Assembly (NCBI GenBank): GCA_943788725.1
Contig: CALSRJ010000001.1
Coordinates: 556,861-620,860, forward strand
DNA length: 64,000 nucleotides
Source of the DNA: an uncultured Flavobacteriales bacterium
GTDB lineage: Bacteria > Bacteroidota > Bacteroidia > Flavobacteriales_G > Salibacteraceae
Direction: 5' to 3'
The position numbers and the translations under genes were made by a program. Position 1 is the stretch's first letter. Each line of letters opens with the position of its first letter. Positions 42,318-50,113 of the stretch are shown here, in pieces. The notes below the pieces were generated by a model. The model had not been told where the DNA came from and did not search any database. It saw nothing but the letters and a program-made list of their open reading frames with translations.

Positions 42318-43064
42318 TCAGGTAAGCATGCCACCGTCAACGTTGATTGTTTGACCGGTAACATAGGCCGACATATCGCTCGCAAGGAAGAGGGCGAGGT
42401 TGGCAACATCTTCTGTTGTACCTCCTCTTTTCAATGGAATGGCCTCTCTCCAACTCTGTACGGTAGCTTCATCCAAGGCACCCGTCATTTCAGTTTCAAT
42501 AAAGCCCGGCGCGATAGCATTGCAGCGGATGTTTCGCGATCCGAGCTCTAGGGCAACCGACTTGGTAAAGCCGAGGATACCAGCTTTGGATGCCGCGTAG
42601 TTGGCCTGCCCAGCATTTCCCTTCACTCCAACAACGGAACTCATATTGACGATGGAACCCTTGCGTTGCTTGAGCATAGTGCGTTGCACCGCTTTGGTCA
42701 TGTTGAAGACGCTCTTCAGGTTGGTGTTGATCACCTCGTCCCACTGTTCTTCGCTCATGCGCATGAGAAGGTTATCTCTGGTAATACCGGCGTTGTTCAC
42801 CACCACATCAATGCTTCCAAACTCCTCTACAACTTCTGCAGCCATCTTTTCGCAGGCGGTATAATCGGCCACATCAAACTTGAAGCCTTTTGCCTTCACA
42901 CCTTTCGCCTCCAATTCACCTTCCAAAGCCCGAGCCTTCTCGTCAGATGAGACATAGGTAAAGATGATGTGCGACCCTTGATCAGCAAACAATTCTGCAA
43001 TTCCTTTCCCGATGCCGCGCGTTGCTCCCGTGATGATGGAGACCTTGTCTTGAAGTAGTTTCAT
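42318..43064 (-). CDS. fabG: 3-oxoacyl-ACP reductase
   Basis: A 248-aa SDR enzyme that reduces beta-ketoacyl-ACP in fatty acid elongation. The NADPH motif TGATRGIGKGIA is near residue 14, NNAGITRDNLLMRM near 88, catalytic Ser in NMSSVVGVKGNAGQ, YAASK near 153, and the PGFIETEMT loop near 185. All four catalytic residues (Asn, Ser, Tyr, Lys) are present. It is a single gene downstream of a repeat-rich region. Confidence 0.96.
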   Translation of the reverse strand: MKLLQDKVSIITGATRGIGKGIAELFADQGSHIIFTYVSSDEKARALEGELEAKGVKAKGFKFDVADYTACEKMAAEVVEEFGSIDVVVNNAGITRDNLLMRMSEEQWDEVINTNLKSVFNMTKAVQRTMLKQRKGSIVNMSSVVGVKGNAGQANYAASKAGILGFTKSVALELGSRNIRCNAIAPGFIETEMTGALDEATVQSWREAIPLKRGGTTEDVANLALFLASDMSAYVTGQTINVDGGMLT

Positions 43065-43095
43065 GTCGATGTTTTGATTGAGGGTTCAAATAAAA

Positions 43096-43175
43096 GACAA
43101 TTGGGGGATTAGACAATTGGGGGATTGGATAATTAGAGGATTAGACGATTAGATAATTAGCACATTAGCACATTG
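43096..43175. repeat. AT-rich short tandem repeats
   Basis: Two near-identical 16-17 bp units (GACAATTGGGGGATTA) and several shorter variations (GGATAATTAG, ACGATTAG, CACATTAG) follow each other upstream of fabG. This is simple-sequence DNA of uncertain role, possibly at the fabG promoter. Confidence 0.65.
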
Positions 43176-43200
43176 AAGTTGAGGTTGTCGTTGTGGCATA

Positions 43201-43309
43201 TGCCCTTTCGCTTTGGGCGTTACCCACGCCTTTGGCGCGGGTCGGGCTATCCGCTATACTCCTCCCTCACCGCTGGTGAGGTCCGGGGTGCCGCTGCTAT
43301 CCCTAACGC
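43201..43309. repeat. Palindromic, hairpin-rich intergenic element
   Basis: About 93-109 bp bounded by GCGTTA (43217) and TAACGC (43304-43309) in inverted orientation. It contains consecutive hairpins: CCCTTTCGCTTTGGG, ACCCACGCCTTTGGCGCGGGT and CCTCACCGCTGGTGAGG. The blocks GGGCTATCCGCTATACTCC and GGTGCCGCTGCTATCCC enclose the third hairpin. I remember similar GGGCTATCCGC...GCTATCCCTAACGC repeats scattered in Bacteroidota genomes, but have no search result. It may be a non-autonomous REP-like repeat. The overlapping ORF at 43173-43463 is not a gene. Confidence 0.7.
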
Positions 43310-43480
43310 AACAAGCATTTACCTCGTAGTCATGAACACCACGTTTGTCGGCGAAAATTATAACTTTAAGGGTTCAGGCGCGTTCCATGAACTCGGCATC
43401 CGCGCCATCCTTTTTCGCGACAAGGCCAAGCGAAGCTTTTTACCGGATGTGGGACTGCTTTGAACTTAATGTGTGGTGAA

Positions 43481-44437
43481 ATGAAAATATCCCTAGCTCT
43501 TCTTGTGGCCATCATCACATCCTTCCTAATCCATGCCCAAGAAATTTCAGTGAGTCAACGATTCCTGCAGCCCGGTCTAAGTATGATCGCCCTGTCCGGC
43601 TGTCAAGGTATCACTCAAGGCAGTTTGCTGTACAGAAATCAATGGACGGGAATATTCAATAACCCTATCAGCTACCGACTCAGCGCGGATGGCTACGCTG
43701 AGCGATTCAGAAGTGGCTGGGGACTAAGCGTTCTGCACAACCGGATGGCCAATGGCTTTCAACAAGTCACTGGTATCCACGGAACTCTAGCTCCTCGCTT
43801 CAGCGTCGGAAAGGGAACCCTTATCACTGGCGTTTCATACGCCCTCCAAAGGCATAGCATCGACTGGAGTCAGCTCGTCTTTGGCTTCCCCTTGCCCAAG
43901 ATGTTTCCGCCATTTCAGACAGGATCTATCCCAATTAGCCAGGCTAGACATGCCCATAAAGCACTGTTGGCGATCGGTTACGTACGCGGCCCTTGGCTTG
44001 TGCACGTCCAATCTGGCTACACAAATGTTCCATCCTTCTTTAACGATCAAGCCAATGGTCACCTCTATGATCAGGAGGCCTACGCTGCCTACCAATGGAG
44101 TCTCACCGAGAACGTCAGTATTATACCTGCCTTGTTCATCGGTCATGAGACCTGGAGGGTTCAGGGGTACGAGGATGATATCTACAGTGATCTGGCTCCC
44201 ACCTTGAATGTTAGAATCCACAGCTTCTTGATCGGCACTTCATACCACTGGGAAGATCGATTGATCGGCCAATTGGGATACCTCTTTGGTGAGCGGGTTT
44301 TGTTCAGCTACAGTTATGACCTGGGTCTTTCGAGCCTCGGAAACCAGACGGTAGTCGCTCACGAGATCGGATTACGGATTGTGTTCGATCAACGCAACGA
44401 TGCCGATGCACTCATTCAGATTCCGTGGTTGTTGTAG
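43481..44437 (+). CDS. PorP/SprF-family type IX secretion-associated protein
   Basis: A 318-aa outer-membrane protein. The start is placed at MKISLALLVAIITSFLIHAQ, a signal peptide; the ORF track starts 7 codons earlier. YRNQWTGIFNNPISYRLSADG near residue 45 and the C-terminal end FSYSYDLGLSSLGNQTVVAHEIGLRIVF match the PorP/SprF family, whose members form barrels used with T9SS and gliding, often attaching cargo with type B sorting domains. No large type B adhesin is adjacent in the window, so the partner is unknown. Confidence 0.88.
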   Translation: MKISLALLVAIITSFLIHAQEISVSQRFLQPGLSMIALSGCQGITQGSLLYRNQWTGIFNNPISYRLSADGYAERFRSGWGLSVLHNRMANGFQQVTGIHGTLAPRFSVGKGTLITGVSYALQRHSIDWSQLVFGFPLPKMFPPFQTGSIPISQARHAHKALLAIGYVRGPWLVHVQSGYTNVPSFFNDQANGHLYDQEAYAAYQWSLTENVSIIPALFIGHETWRVQGYEDDIYSDLAPTLNVRIHSFLIGTSYHWEDRLIGQLGYLFGERVLFSYSYDLGLSSLGNQTVVAHEIGLRIVFDQRNDADALIQIPWLL

Positions 44438-44625
44438 TTTCCAAATCAACCTACTCGGCGTCCTCCGCGACCTGAGCGAAGCGACTTAGCGCCCACTGCG
44501 TGCACTCGGGTTTACATTGTTTCACGCAAAGTGCGCACAGGGAAGGTGCCAAGGATGCAAAGAATGGAGCTGATCTTAGCTCCGTAGTCACTGCTCAACT
44601 GCCCCTACTCCCTAGCGCCGAGCGC
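44438..44625. other. Intergenic region with CGCAAAG-type degenerate repeat
   Basis: No gene is visible. The segment near 44522-44567 (TTCACGCAAAGTGCGC then CAAGGATGCAAAGAATGG) contains repeated CGCAAAG-like words of the kind common between genes in Bacteroidota. The short ORF at 44500-44691 runs over this and over the sucD terminator, and is rejected. Confidence 0.5.
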
Positions 44626-44656
44626 AAAAAAAATCCCCACCTATTCGGCAGGGATC
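44626..44656 (-). terminator. Terminator after sucD
   Basis: On the minus strand ATCCCTGCC pairs with GGTGGGGAT (with wobbles) around a five-base loop, then a run of eight Ts. It is 62 bp beyond the sucD stop. Confidence 0.75.
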
Positions 44657-44686
44657 TTATAAAATTCTTCAGTAAACGGAATCAAA

Positions 44687-44717
44687 CCTAGCCCCTAGCG
44701 CCTAGCTCCTAGCCCCT
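44687..44717. repeat. Heptanucleotide tandem repeat directly after sucD
   Basis: CCTAGCC, CCTAGCG, CCTAGCT, CCTAGCC and CCT follow each other, so 4.4 units of CCTAGCN lie between the sucD stop codon and its terminator. It contains several CTAG tetramers. Slippage would be expected to change the copy number between strains. Confidence 0.85.
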
Positions 44718-45599
44718 CTAAGCCGTCACCCCCATCACCTCCGCCATCACCTTTCCGATGGTAGCTGGTGAATCAACAACGTGGATGCCGTTCTCCGCGA
44801 GGATGCGCATTTTAGCTGCTGCGGTATCTTCCTCTCCGCCTACGATGGCTCCGGCGTGACCCATGGTGCGGCCCTTGGGTGCTGTTTGTCCGGCGATGAA
44901 TCCTACTACTGGCTTCTTGTTGCCGGTTGACTTGATGTACTTCGCGGCTTCGGCCTCGAGGTTTCCACCGATCTCGCCGATCATTACTATGCCTTCTGTT
45001 TCTGGATCGTTCATGAACATCTCAACCGCTTCCTTAGTGGTAGTACCGATGATGGGGTCACCTCCGATTCCAATAGCCGTTGTAATTCCCATGCCTGCTT
45101 TCACCACCTGATCAGCAGCTTCATAGGTCAAGGTACCCGACTTAGATACGATGCCGATGTTTCCCTTCTTGAAAACGAAGCCTGGCATGATGCCCACTTT
45201 CGCCTCGCCAGGGGTGATGACTCCCGGGCAGTTAGGACCGATGAGCCTACAGTTCTTGTCTGCGATGTATTCCTTTACCATTACCATGTCGTTGACCGGA
45301 ATGCCCTCCGTAATCGCAACGATCACTTTGATGCCTGCTTCGGCAGCTTCCATGATGGCATCGGCAGCAAATGCCGGTGGAACAAAAATGATGGAAACGT
45401 CGGCGCCTGTCTTTTGAACGGCGTCTGCTACGGTGTTGAACACAGGCCTATCCAAGTGCATTTGGCCACCCTTATTTGGGGTCACTCCTCCTACTACGTT
45501 CGTTCCGTACTCGATCATCTGACCTGCGTGGAACGTTCCTTCGCTACCAGTGAATCCTTGTACGATCACCTTCGAATCCTTATTGACTAATACACTCAT
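44718..45599 (-). CDS. sucD: Succinyl-CoA synthetase alpha subunit
   Basis: A 293-aa TCA-cycle enzyme subunit that carries the phosphohistidine. The CoA-binding Rossmann start [20 protein letters not shown] is near residue 11, [16 protein letters not shown] near 122, and the phospho-His motif [11 protein letters not shown] near 246. sucC is not in this window. A TATTTTTG element 22 nt upstream and the terminator downstream suggest a single-gene transcript. Confidence 0.97.
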   Translation of the reverse strand: MSVLVNKDSKVIVQGFTGSEGTFHAGQMIEYGTNVVGGVTPNKGGQMHLDRPVFNTVADAVQKTGADVSIIFVPPAFAADAIMEAAEAGIKVIVAITEGIPVNDMVMVKEYIADKNCRLIGPNCPGVITPGEAKVGIMPGFVFKKGNIGIVSKSGTLTYEAADQVVKAGMGITTAIGIGGDPIIGTTTKEAVEMFMNDPETEGIVMIGEIGGNLEAEAAKYIKSTGNKKPVVGFIAGQTAPKGRTMGHAGAIVGGEEDTAAAKMRILAENGIHVVDSPATIGKVMAEVMGVTA

Positions 45600-45621
45600 G
45601 TTGCCATTTTTTTTGGAGCCC

Positions 45622-45629
45622 CAAAAATA
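45622..45629 (-). promoter_or_regulatory. Promoter -7 element of sucD
   Basis: TATTTTTG on the minus strand, exact TAnnTTTG, 22 nt before the sucD ATG. Confidence 0.45.
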
Positions 45630-45704
45630 GACATCCTAGCATCGGCTGCAAGTTGAAAATCTACATTGTGGAAAGCGTGCGCTCCATACCCCTACTTTCG
45701 TCTC

Positions 45705-46877
45705 ATGGCGCGTCTGATCCTGCTCATTTCTGTTGCGTACTTCCTTTGCCTACCGCTCAAAGGCTGGTCGCAACTCTCGGCCTATGAGGTCGGAGGAATG
45801 GCCGGTAACATGCTCGACATCTACCCCGGAATGCCCCCCCATACCCTGCAAAAAAGTGCCTTCGGGGCCATGCGCTGGGGAAGTCAGAGTCCCTACAGTG
45901 AACTATTCGGAAGTCCGGAACACGGCGTTATGGCCTCTTTCCACGATCTCGGAAATCGATCAGTGCTGGGATATGGCATTGGGTTGCAGTACCAGGTCTC
46001 CTTCAACCAATACCTATCCAGGCGCTGGCGCACCTTTGAACGCATCAACGTGGGCGGCATTTTCGTCACGAAACCCTATGATTTTCTAGCCAATCCAGAC
46101 AACCTCGTGTTCGGTTCTCATGGATCTGCGCTCATTTCTATCTCGGCGGGGGTTCGGTATAAGCTCCGGCAAAATGCTTTGAACCTGCAAGCCTCCTATT
46201 GGCACAGTTCCAACGCGCATACTGCATTGCCCAACGTTGGAATGAATACGCCCATGCTCGTGCTTGGCTTTGAACATTTCTTCTACATCGAAGACATCTA
46301 TATCGTGGATACTACCCATGTACCCTTTAGCCTGCCGGCTCAGTGGGGCATGATAGCACGTATAGGATTGGGACGCAACGAAGCGGGAGGCACCGTGCGC
46401 CCCACCAACGGTTCAAAGTACCACAAACAAGTCATTGCGCTCGGCGCGAGTTACCGCTACAAGACCATCCACCGACTGAGCTTTACGGTAGAAGCCTACC
46501 ATGATCAAGCCTATGCCCTATGGAATGAAACCATGCAGTGGTCGCAAAACCGTCGCTTTCTTGGAGCCAGCGTATTGATGTGCATGGTGGGACATGAATT
46601 CATCTTCGGCCATGTCGGAGTGGTGATACAGGCAGGTGTGAATGTGTATAACCCCACCCTTGACAAGCTGATCGGCGAAGTGGAACGCCCAACCTTTTCG
46701 AATAAACTCAAGCGTTACGTACCAGGTCGTTTTGCAGTACGGTATTATGTCAACAAGGATGAAACCAACCTTGGAAGCTTGTTTCTGCAAGCAGCGGTAA
46801 AATCAAACATGGGTCAAGCAGACTTTCTTGAACTGGGATTGGGGACAATCATTTCAGGTCGTCAAGTAGAAAAGTAA
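45705..46877 (+). CDS. Acyloxyacyl hydrolase / PagL-like lipid A deacylase candidate
   Basis: A 390-aa outer-membrane protein with signal peptide MARLILLISVAYFLCLPLKGW; the ATG at 45705 is preferred to the TTG at 45666. The diagnostic block near residue 170 is SYWHSSNAHTALPNVGMNTP, matching the H-x-SN...N-x-G-x-N pattern of acyloxyacyl hydrolases (PagL type), where His and Ser act in 3-O-deacylation of lipid A. It is longer than proteobacterial PagL, with a second barrel-like half (residues 215-390). The 3' end overlaps the convergent lipoprotein gene by 29 bp. Confidence 0.78.
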   Translation: MARLILLISVAYFLCLPLKGWSQLSAYEVGGMAGNMLDIYPGMPPHTLQKSAFGAMRWGSQSPYSELFGSPEHGVMASFHDLGNRSVLGYGIGLQYQVSFNQYLSRRWRTFERINVGGIFVTKPYDFLANPDNLVFGSHGSALISISAGVRYKLRQNALNLQASYWHSSNAHTALPNVGMNTPMLVLGFEHFFYIEDIYIVDTTHVPFSLPAQWGMIARIGLGRNEAGGTVRPTNGSKYHKQVIALGASYRYKTIHRLSFTVEAYHDQAYALWNETMQWSQNRRFLGASVLMCMVGHEFIFGHVGVVIQAGVNVYNPTLDKLIGEVERPTFSNKLKRYVPGRFAVRYYVNKDETNLGSLFLQAAVKSNMGQADFLELGLGTIISGRQVEK

Positions 46878-47811
46878 TCACCTCTCCGCCGTCGGCAGCG
46901 ATGAAGCATTGCCCTTCGTGGATCAAGACATCATTCAAATCGGTTGAACCTTCAACCACTTGTACTTTCCAATTCGCACCACCATCTGTGCTGTGCAGTA
47001 CGGTGCCGCCTTCACCTACGCAAACGATGAAATCGCCATGAGCGGCCATGCGCGACATGAATGGAAGCTTACCCGATCTTACTGGATTCCATGAGTTCCC
47101 ACCATCCTTGGTTGCCAAGACGGCGCCCTTTTCGGTCAACGCCCGTCCCGAGGTTGCGTCGGTGAAGTACAAGTCAGTAATGAATCGATCTTCGAGGGGC
47201 AAACGCTCCCACACACCACTCCCCCACGTTGAGCGCATCAATATGCCATTTCCACCGACCCATGCAAAGCCATCGCGAAGATGGGCGCAGCGCAATTCAT
47301 TTTCCGGTTCGATGGGGTACCAGCGTTCGCCGTCATCGTAGGATTGATATACGACACCAAAGGCCAATTTCCGTCCGGCTACCATCAAGATGCCGGTGCT
47401 GTCTTGGGCCATGTCGCGGATGGGGTGGTTAGACAAATCACTCACCCAATCTTCTCGTTTCCAATAGTATTGTGGAATATCTCTCCACCATTTCCCTCTG
47501 TAAATCAAGAGTGAGTCTCCTCCGACATACCAACGATTGTTGTGGAAGTTCAGGGAATAGATCTCGCGTTTGAAGTCTGAACGAAGCAGGTCGAAATCCA
47601 ATGTATTCAGGGGCCCAGCCGCAACATATCCTATCTGGTCAAAATTGCCCCCGCTTACGTACAAGCTATCCCCTTTCACAAAGAGGCAGCGCGCATCCGC
47701 ACCGGTGGGGAGGGCAATGCGGGTGAAGTCCACATCAAAAGCACCCTTCTTACACCCCGTTGCCATCAGCAAGGCGACTGCTATTGAAATAGGGAGATTG
47801 TACTTGATCAT
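46849..47811 (-). CDS. Beta-propeller lipoprotein (Ycf48/BNR-like repeats)
   Basis: A 320-aa protein with lipoprotein signal SIAVALLMATGCKKG. Repeated blades follow: GDSLYVSGGNFDQIGYV, YDDGERWYPIEPENELRCAH, LATKDGGNSWNPVRSGKL and LHSTDGGANWKVQVVEGS. The DGG-x-x-W signature is that of BNR/Ycf48-like blades, so the fold is a beta-propeller of about 6 or 7 blades. It is a surface or periplasmic protein of unknown partner. It is divergent from mnmE and convergent with the PagL-like gene. Confidence 0.85.
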   Translation of the reverse strand: MIKYNLPISIAVALLMATGCKKGAFDVDFTRIALPTGADARCLFVKGDSLYVSGGNFDQIGYVAAGPLNTLDFDLLRSDFKREIYSLNFHNNRWYVGGDSLLIYRGKWWRDIPQYYWKREDWVSDLSNHPIRDMAQDSTGILMVAGRKLAFGVVYQSYDDGERWYPIEPENELRCAHLRDGFAWVGGNGILMRSTWGSGVWERLPLEDRFITDLYFTDATSGRALTEKGAVLATKDGGNSWNPVRSGKLPFMSRMAAHGDFIVCVGEGGTVLHSTDGGANWKVQVVEGSTDLNDVLIHEGQCFIAADGGEVITFLLDDLK

Positions 47812-47844
47812 GGTGCGAGCGAAAGTAATGTCGAAAAGCCAAAC

Positions 47845-47852
47845 TACCTTTG
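47845..47852 (+). promoter_or_regulatory. Promoter -7 element of mnmE
   Basis: TACCTTTG, exact TAnnTTTG, 6 nt before the mnmE ATG at 47859; the implied mRNA is nearly leaderless. Confidence 0.55.
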
Positions 47853-47858
47853 GCGTTC

Positions 47859-49217
47859 ATGTCGGCAAAGGATACCATAGTAGCACTCAGCACTCCACAG
47901 GGCGTGGGCGCCATCGGCGTAATTAGGCTTTCGGGACCTGAGGCATTTTCGGCCGTAGCCAAACACTTGGGAGCTGCAATCACAACCGCCGAGGCCAATA
48001 CGGTTCATTTTGGTCGCTTTTCACTTGGCGATAAAGTTTTGGATGAAGTCGTAGCGACGGTCTTTAGAGCCCCAAGGTCCTACACGGGAGAAGACGTAGT
48101 GGAATTGTCCTTTCACGGTTCTTCTTTCATCCTGAATGAAGCCATGCAGGCGCTGATTACCTCTGGCAGTAGGTTGGCCGAGCCGGGTGAATTCACCCAG
48201 CGCGCCTTCTTGAATGGAAAACTAGATCTCAGTCAAGCCGAAGCTGTGGCGGACCTGATCGCTTCTGAATCCGCTGCTGAGCATCGATTGGCCATGCACC
48301 AGATGCGCGGCGGATTCTCCAACGAGATCTCCCGACTGAGGGAAGAGCTCATCCATTTTGCCAGTCTTATCGAATTGGAGTTGGATTTCTCAGAAGAGGA
48401 CGTGGAATTTGCCAACCGCGATGAACTGGTTGAATTGGTTCGAAGGATCCAAGGTTTTGTGGGACGATTGATTGAATCGTTTCGCTTCGGGAATGCCATA
48501 AAGCAAGGCGTACCAGTCGCGATCATCGGCAAACCGAATGCGGGCAAGTCTACGCTCTTGAACTTAGTTCTGAATGAAGACAAAGCGATCGTTTCGGACA
48601 TCGCGGGAACCACCCGAGATGCGATCGAAGACGTGACCGTACTCCAAGGCATTCGTTTTCGGTTCATTGACACGGCAGGTATTCGAGAGACGGAAGACGT
48701 GATCGAATCACTCGGAGTCAAGAAAAGCAAGGAAAAGATGAAGAGTGCCGCGATCGTGGTATATCTGTTTGACGCCGCTGAATCATGGACCTCGCATGAG
48801 CAAACAATTCAGGGACTGATGGATGAATTGGATGGAACGAGCGCTGAGATCATTCCCGTGGCCAACAAGATGGATCTCCTCAAGGCCGCTCCTACCTTTC
48901 CTGACGCGGTTATTCCCCTTTCTGCAAAGTCCGGTGACGGATTGGATGAATTTACCCAACAATTGGTAGGACGGATCAACACGACCGGCGCAGGTCAAGG
49001 TGATGTGGTGGTCACAAACACAAGGCACTTACAAGCCCTTCGCGCGACCCATGAAGCCTTGGACAAAACCCTCAACGCCATCGGCGCAGGCCTCTCCGGC
49101 GACTTGGTGGCAGCCGACATCCGAGAAGCACTGCATCACCTTGGAAGCATCACCGGCGAGATCACTACCGACGACCTCCTGGGAAACATCTTTGGGAAGT
49201 TTTGTATCGGAAAGTAA
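47859..49217 (+). CDS. mnmE: tRNA modification GTPase MnmE
   Basis: A 452-aa GTPase that with MnmG installs carboxymethylaminomethyl at U34 of tRNAs. The ATG at 47859 (MSAKDTIVALSTP) is used; the ORF track starts at an upstream TTG. The N-terminal formyl-THF-binding domain contains YTGEDVVELSFHG and EFTQRAFLNGKLDLSQAEAV. The G domain has GKPNAGKSTLLN near residue 223, DIAGTTRD and DTAGIRETED. It ends with the conserved CIGK, whose Cys is functional. mnmG is not in the window. MnmH, encoded at 59956, acts at the same wobble position. Confidence 0.97.
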   Translation: MSAKDTIVALSTPQGVGAIGVIRLSGPEAFSAVAKHLGAAITTAEANTVHFGRFSLGDKVLDEVVATVFRAPRSYTGEDVVELSFHGSSFILNEAMQALITSGSRLAEPGEFTQRAFLNGKLDLSQAEAVADLIASESAAEHRLAMHQMRGGFSNEISRLREELIHFASLIELELDFSEEDVEFANRDELVELVRRIQGFVGRLIESFRFGNAIKQGVPVAIIGKPNAGKSTLLNLVLNEDKAIVSDIAGTTRDAIEDVTVLQGIRFRFIDTAGIRETEDVIESLGVKKSKEKMKSAAIVVYLFDAAESWTSHEQTIQGLMDELDGTSAEIIPVANKMDLLKAAPTFPDAVIPLSAKSGDGLDEFTQQLVGRINTTGAGQGDVVVTNTRHLQALRATHEALDKTLNAIGAGLSGDLVAADIREALHHLGSITGEITTDDLLGNIFGKFCIGK

Positions 49218-49446
49218 CCACTACAAAACTGTACGTCTTCAAACCAATCTGGACTATTCGAGCTTAAAGTTAAGTCATAGTCTCAACTTTTGCTCTTCGT
49301 AGAGTTTACGCCTCATTTTAATGGTTTTTAGTTTGGTGATTTCCACACCATTCCACAAGGCAACCCCTTCAAATATGGGGGCTTGATAGGTGTGTGGATG
49401 TAGAAATGTTAGGTGGATAGACTATTTCCTAACAGTCCAGACTGAC
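49218..49446. other. Gene-free stretch with a possible coding remnant
   Basis: No complete gene. On the minus strand a frame of about 48 codons, ending in TGA near 49276, reads sensibly (QAPIFEGVALWNGVEITKLK and then RRKLYEEQKLRL) but lacks a start and is preceded by a stop. It may be the tail of a lost gene in the accessory patch between mnmE and the IS element. I cannot identify it. Confidence 0.35.
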
Positions 49447-49538
49447 TTAGTTTTTTCGAGTAGAACTTTTGCTTCCTAAAGGCTCATAATAGTCAGGCTT
49501 TTTCTTCGGCTTTGATTTAGAAGGTTTGTTTTTTGCCT

Positions 49539-49694
49539 TTAGCTTTTTGCTTTTCGCTTACGCTTCTCCTTTTCCTTCTTTTGACGCTCATCAGCTTCCC
49601 GTGCCTCTGGGCTTAACTTTGTTGGCTTTGCCTTCAATCCCTTAGCTCTTCTGAGTTGATCTTGCTTCAGTTGCTCGTATTCCTCGTCCGTCAT
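49539..49694 (-). CDS. Small Lys-rich protein, possibly frameshifted
   Basis: Not in the ORF track. ATG at 49694 gives 51 residues, MTDEEYEQLKQDQLRRAKGL then a Lys/Arg/Glu-rich tail, stopping at 49539. A one-base shift near the A-rich run before this stop would continue in another frame (LKAKNKPSKSKPKKKPDYYE) to a TAA at 49447, giving about 80 residues of uniform composition. It may therefore be a frameshifted gene, a programmed shift or a sequencing slip. It begins 13 bp after the HTH gene on the same strand. The function is unknown. Confidence 0.5.
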   Translation of the reverse strand: MTDEEYEQLKQDQLRRAKGLKAKPTKLSPEAREADERQKKEKEKRKRKAKS

Positions 49695-49707
49695 AGTAAC
49701 TGAATTG

Positions 49708-49881
49708 TCAATCCTTAAGTAGCTGATACACTCTCGTCACAGAGCGGTCTATTCTCTCGGCAATATCTGATGCTGACATCCCAGAGACTTTAAGCCTTCT
49801 CACTTCAGCTGAAAGCTTAATTGTATCCTCTCCTTTCAATGGCTTCCACTGATTAGTTTTCGAATCGTAGTTCTTACCCAT
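49708..49881 (-). CDS. Small helix-turn-helix protein
   Basis: A 57-aa protein; the start MGKNYDSKTNQW at 49881 is preferred over the longer ORF. The C-terminal 35 residues, KLSAEVRRLKVSGMSASDIA then ERIDRSVTRVYQLLKD, have the pattern of a resolvase- or sigma-type HTH: a helix, G-x-S turn, SASDIA helix and a recognition helix. It is probably a DNA-binding regulator of the small accessory patch beside the IS element. No catalytic domain is attached, so it is not a complete recombinase. Confidence 0.6.
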   Translation of the reverse strand: MGKNYDSKTNQWKPLKGEDTIKLSAEVRRLKVSGMSASDIAERIDRSVTRVYQLLKD

Positions 49882-50032
49882 TCTGCATTGTATTTGGGAA
49901 AAAGATAAATAATCCAATCAAAAAACAGAGTATCAACTCAATTTAGAAAGCCAATTCATTCATGATCAAAACGACATCTTAGTTCTCAAACAAATCCCTA
50001 AAAGGTGTGTAAAAAGGTGTGTGGGTAAAAAC

Positions 50033-50067
50033 AAAAAAACCCTCAACTAGTTGTTAGTCAAGGGTTT
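50033..50067 (-). terminator. Terminator hairpin beside IS element
   Basis: AAACCCT and AGGGTTT form a stem with an inner ACTA/TAGT stem, and seven Ts follow on the minus strand. It is 47 bp outside the left inverted repeat of the IS element and could stop transcription leaving the transposase gene, or be the old terminator of a gene interrupted by the element. Confidence 0.7.
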
Positions 50068-50113
50068 GAGCTTTTGCTTCAGTTGCGGGGGCAGCGCAAC
50101 AATACAGTAATAT

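Noticed and set aside
43173-43463. ORF of 96 aa upstream of the PorP/SprF gene
   Set aside because: Its first half is the palindromic repeat element and the rest has no recognisable coding pattern.
43481-44437. Gliding-motility operon
   Set aside because: Only one PorP/SprF-family gene is present; no gld or spr core genes are in the window.
44500-44691. ORF of 63 aa between the PorP/SprF gene and sucD
   Set aside because: It crosses degenerate CGCAAAG repeats and the sucD terminator.
50085-50103. tRNA 3'-end-like sequence (TGCCCCCGCAA on the minus strand) as an attachment site
   Set aside because: It forms a simple GTTGCG/CGCAAC hairpin, no T-arm precedes it, and no integrase is present.
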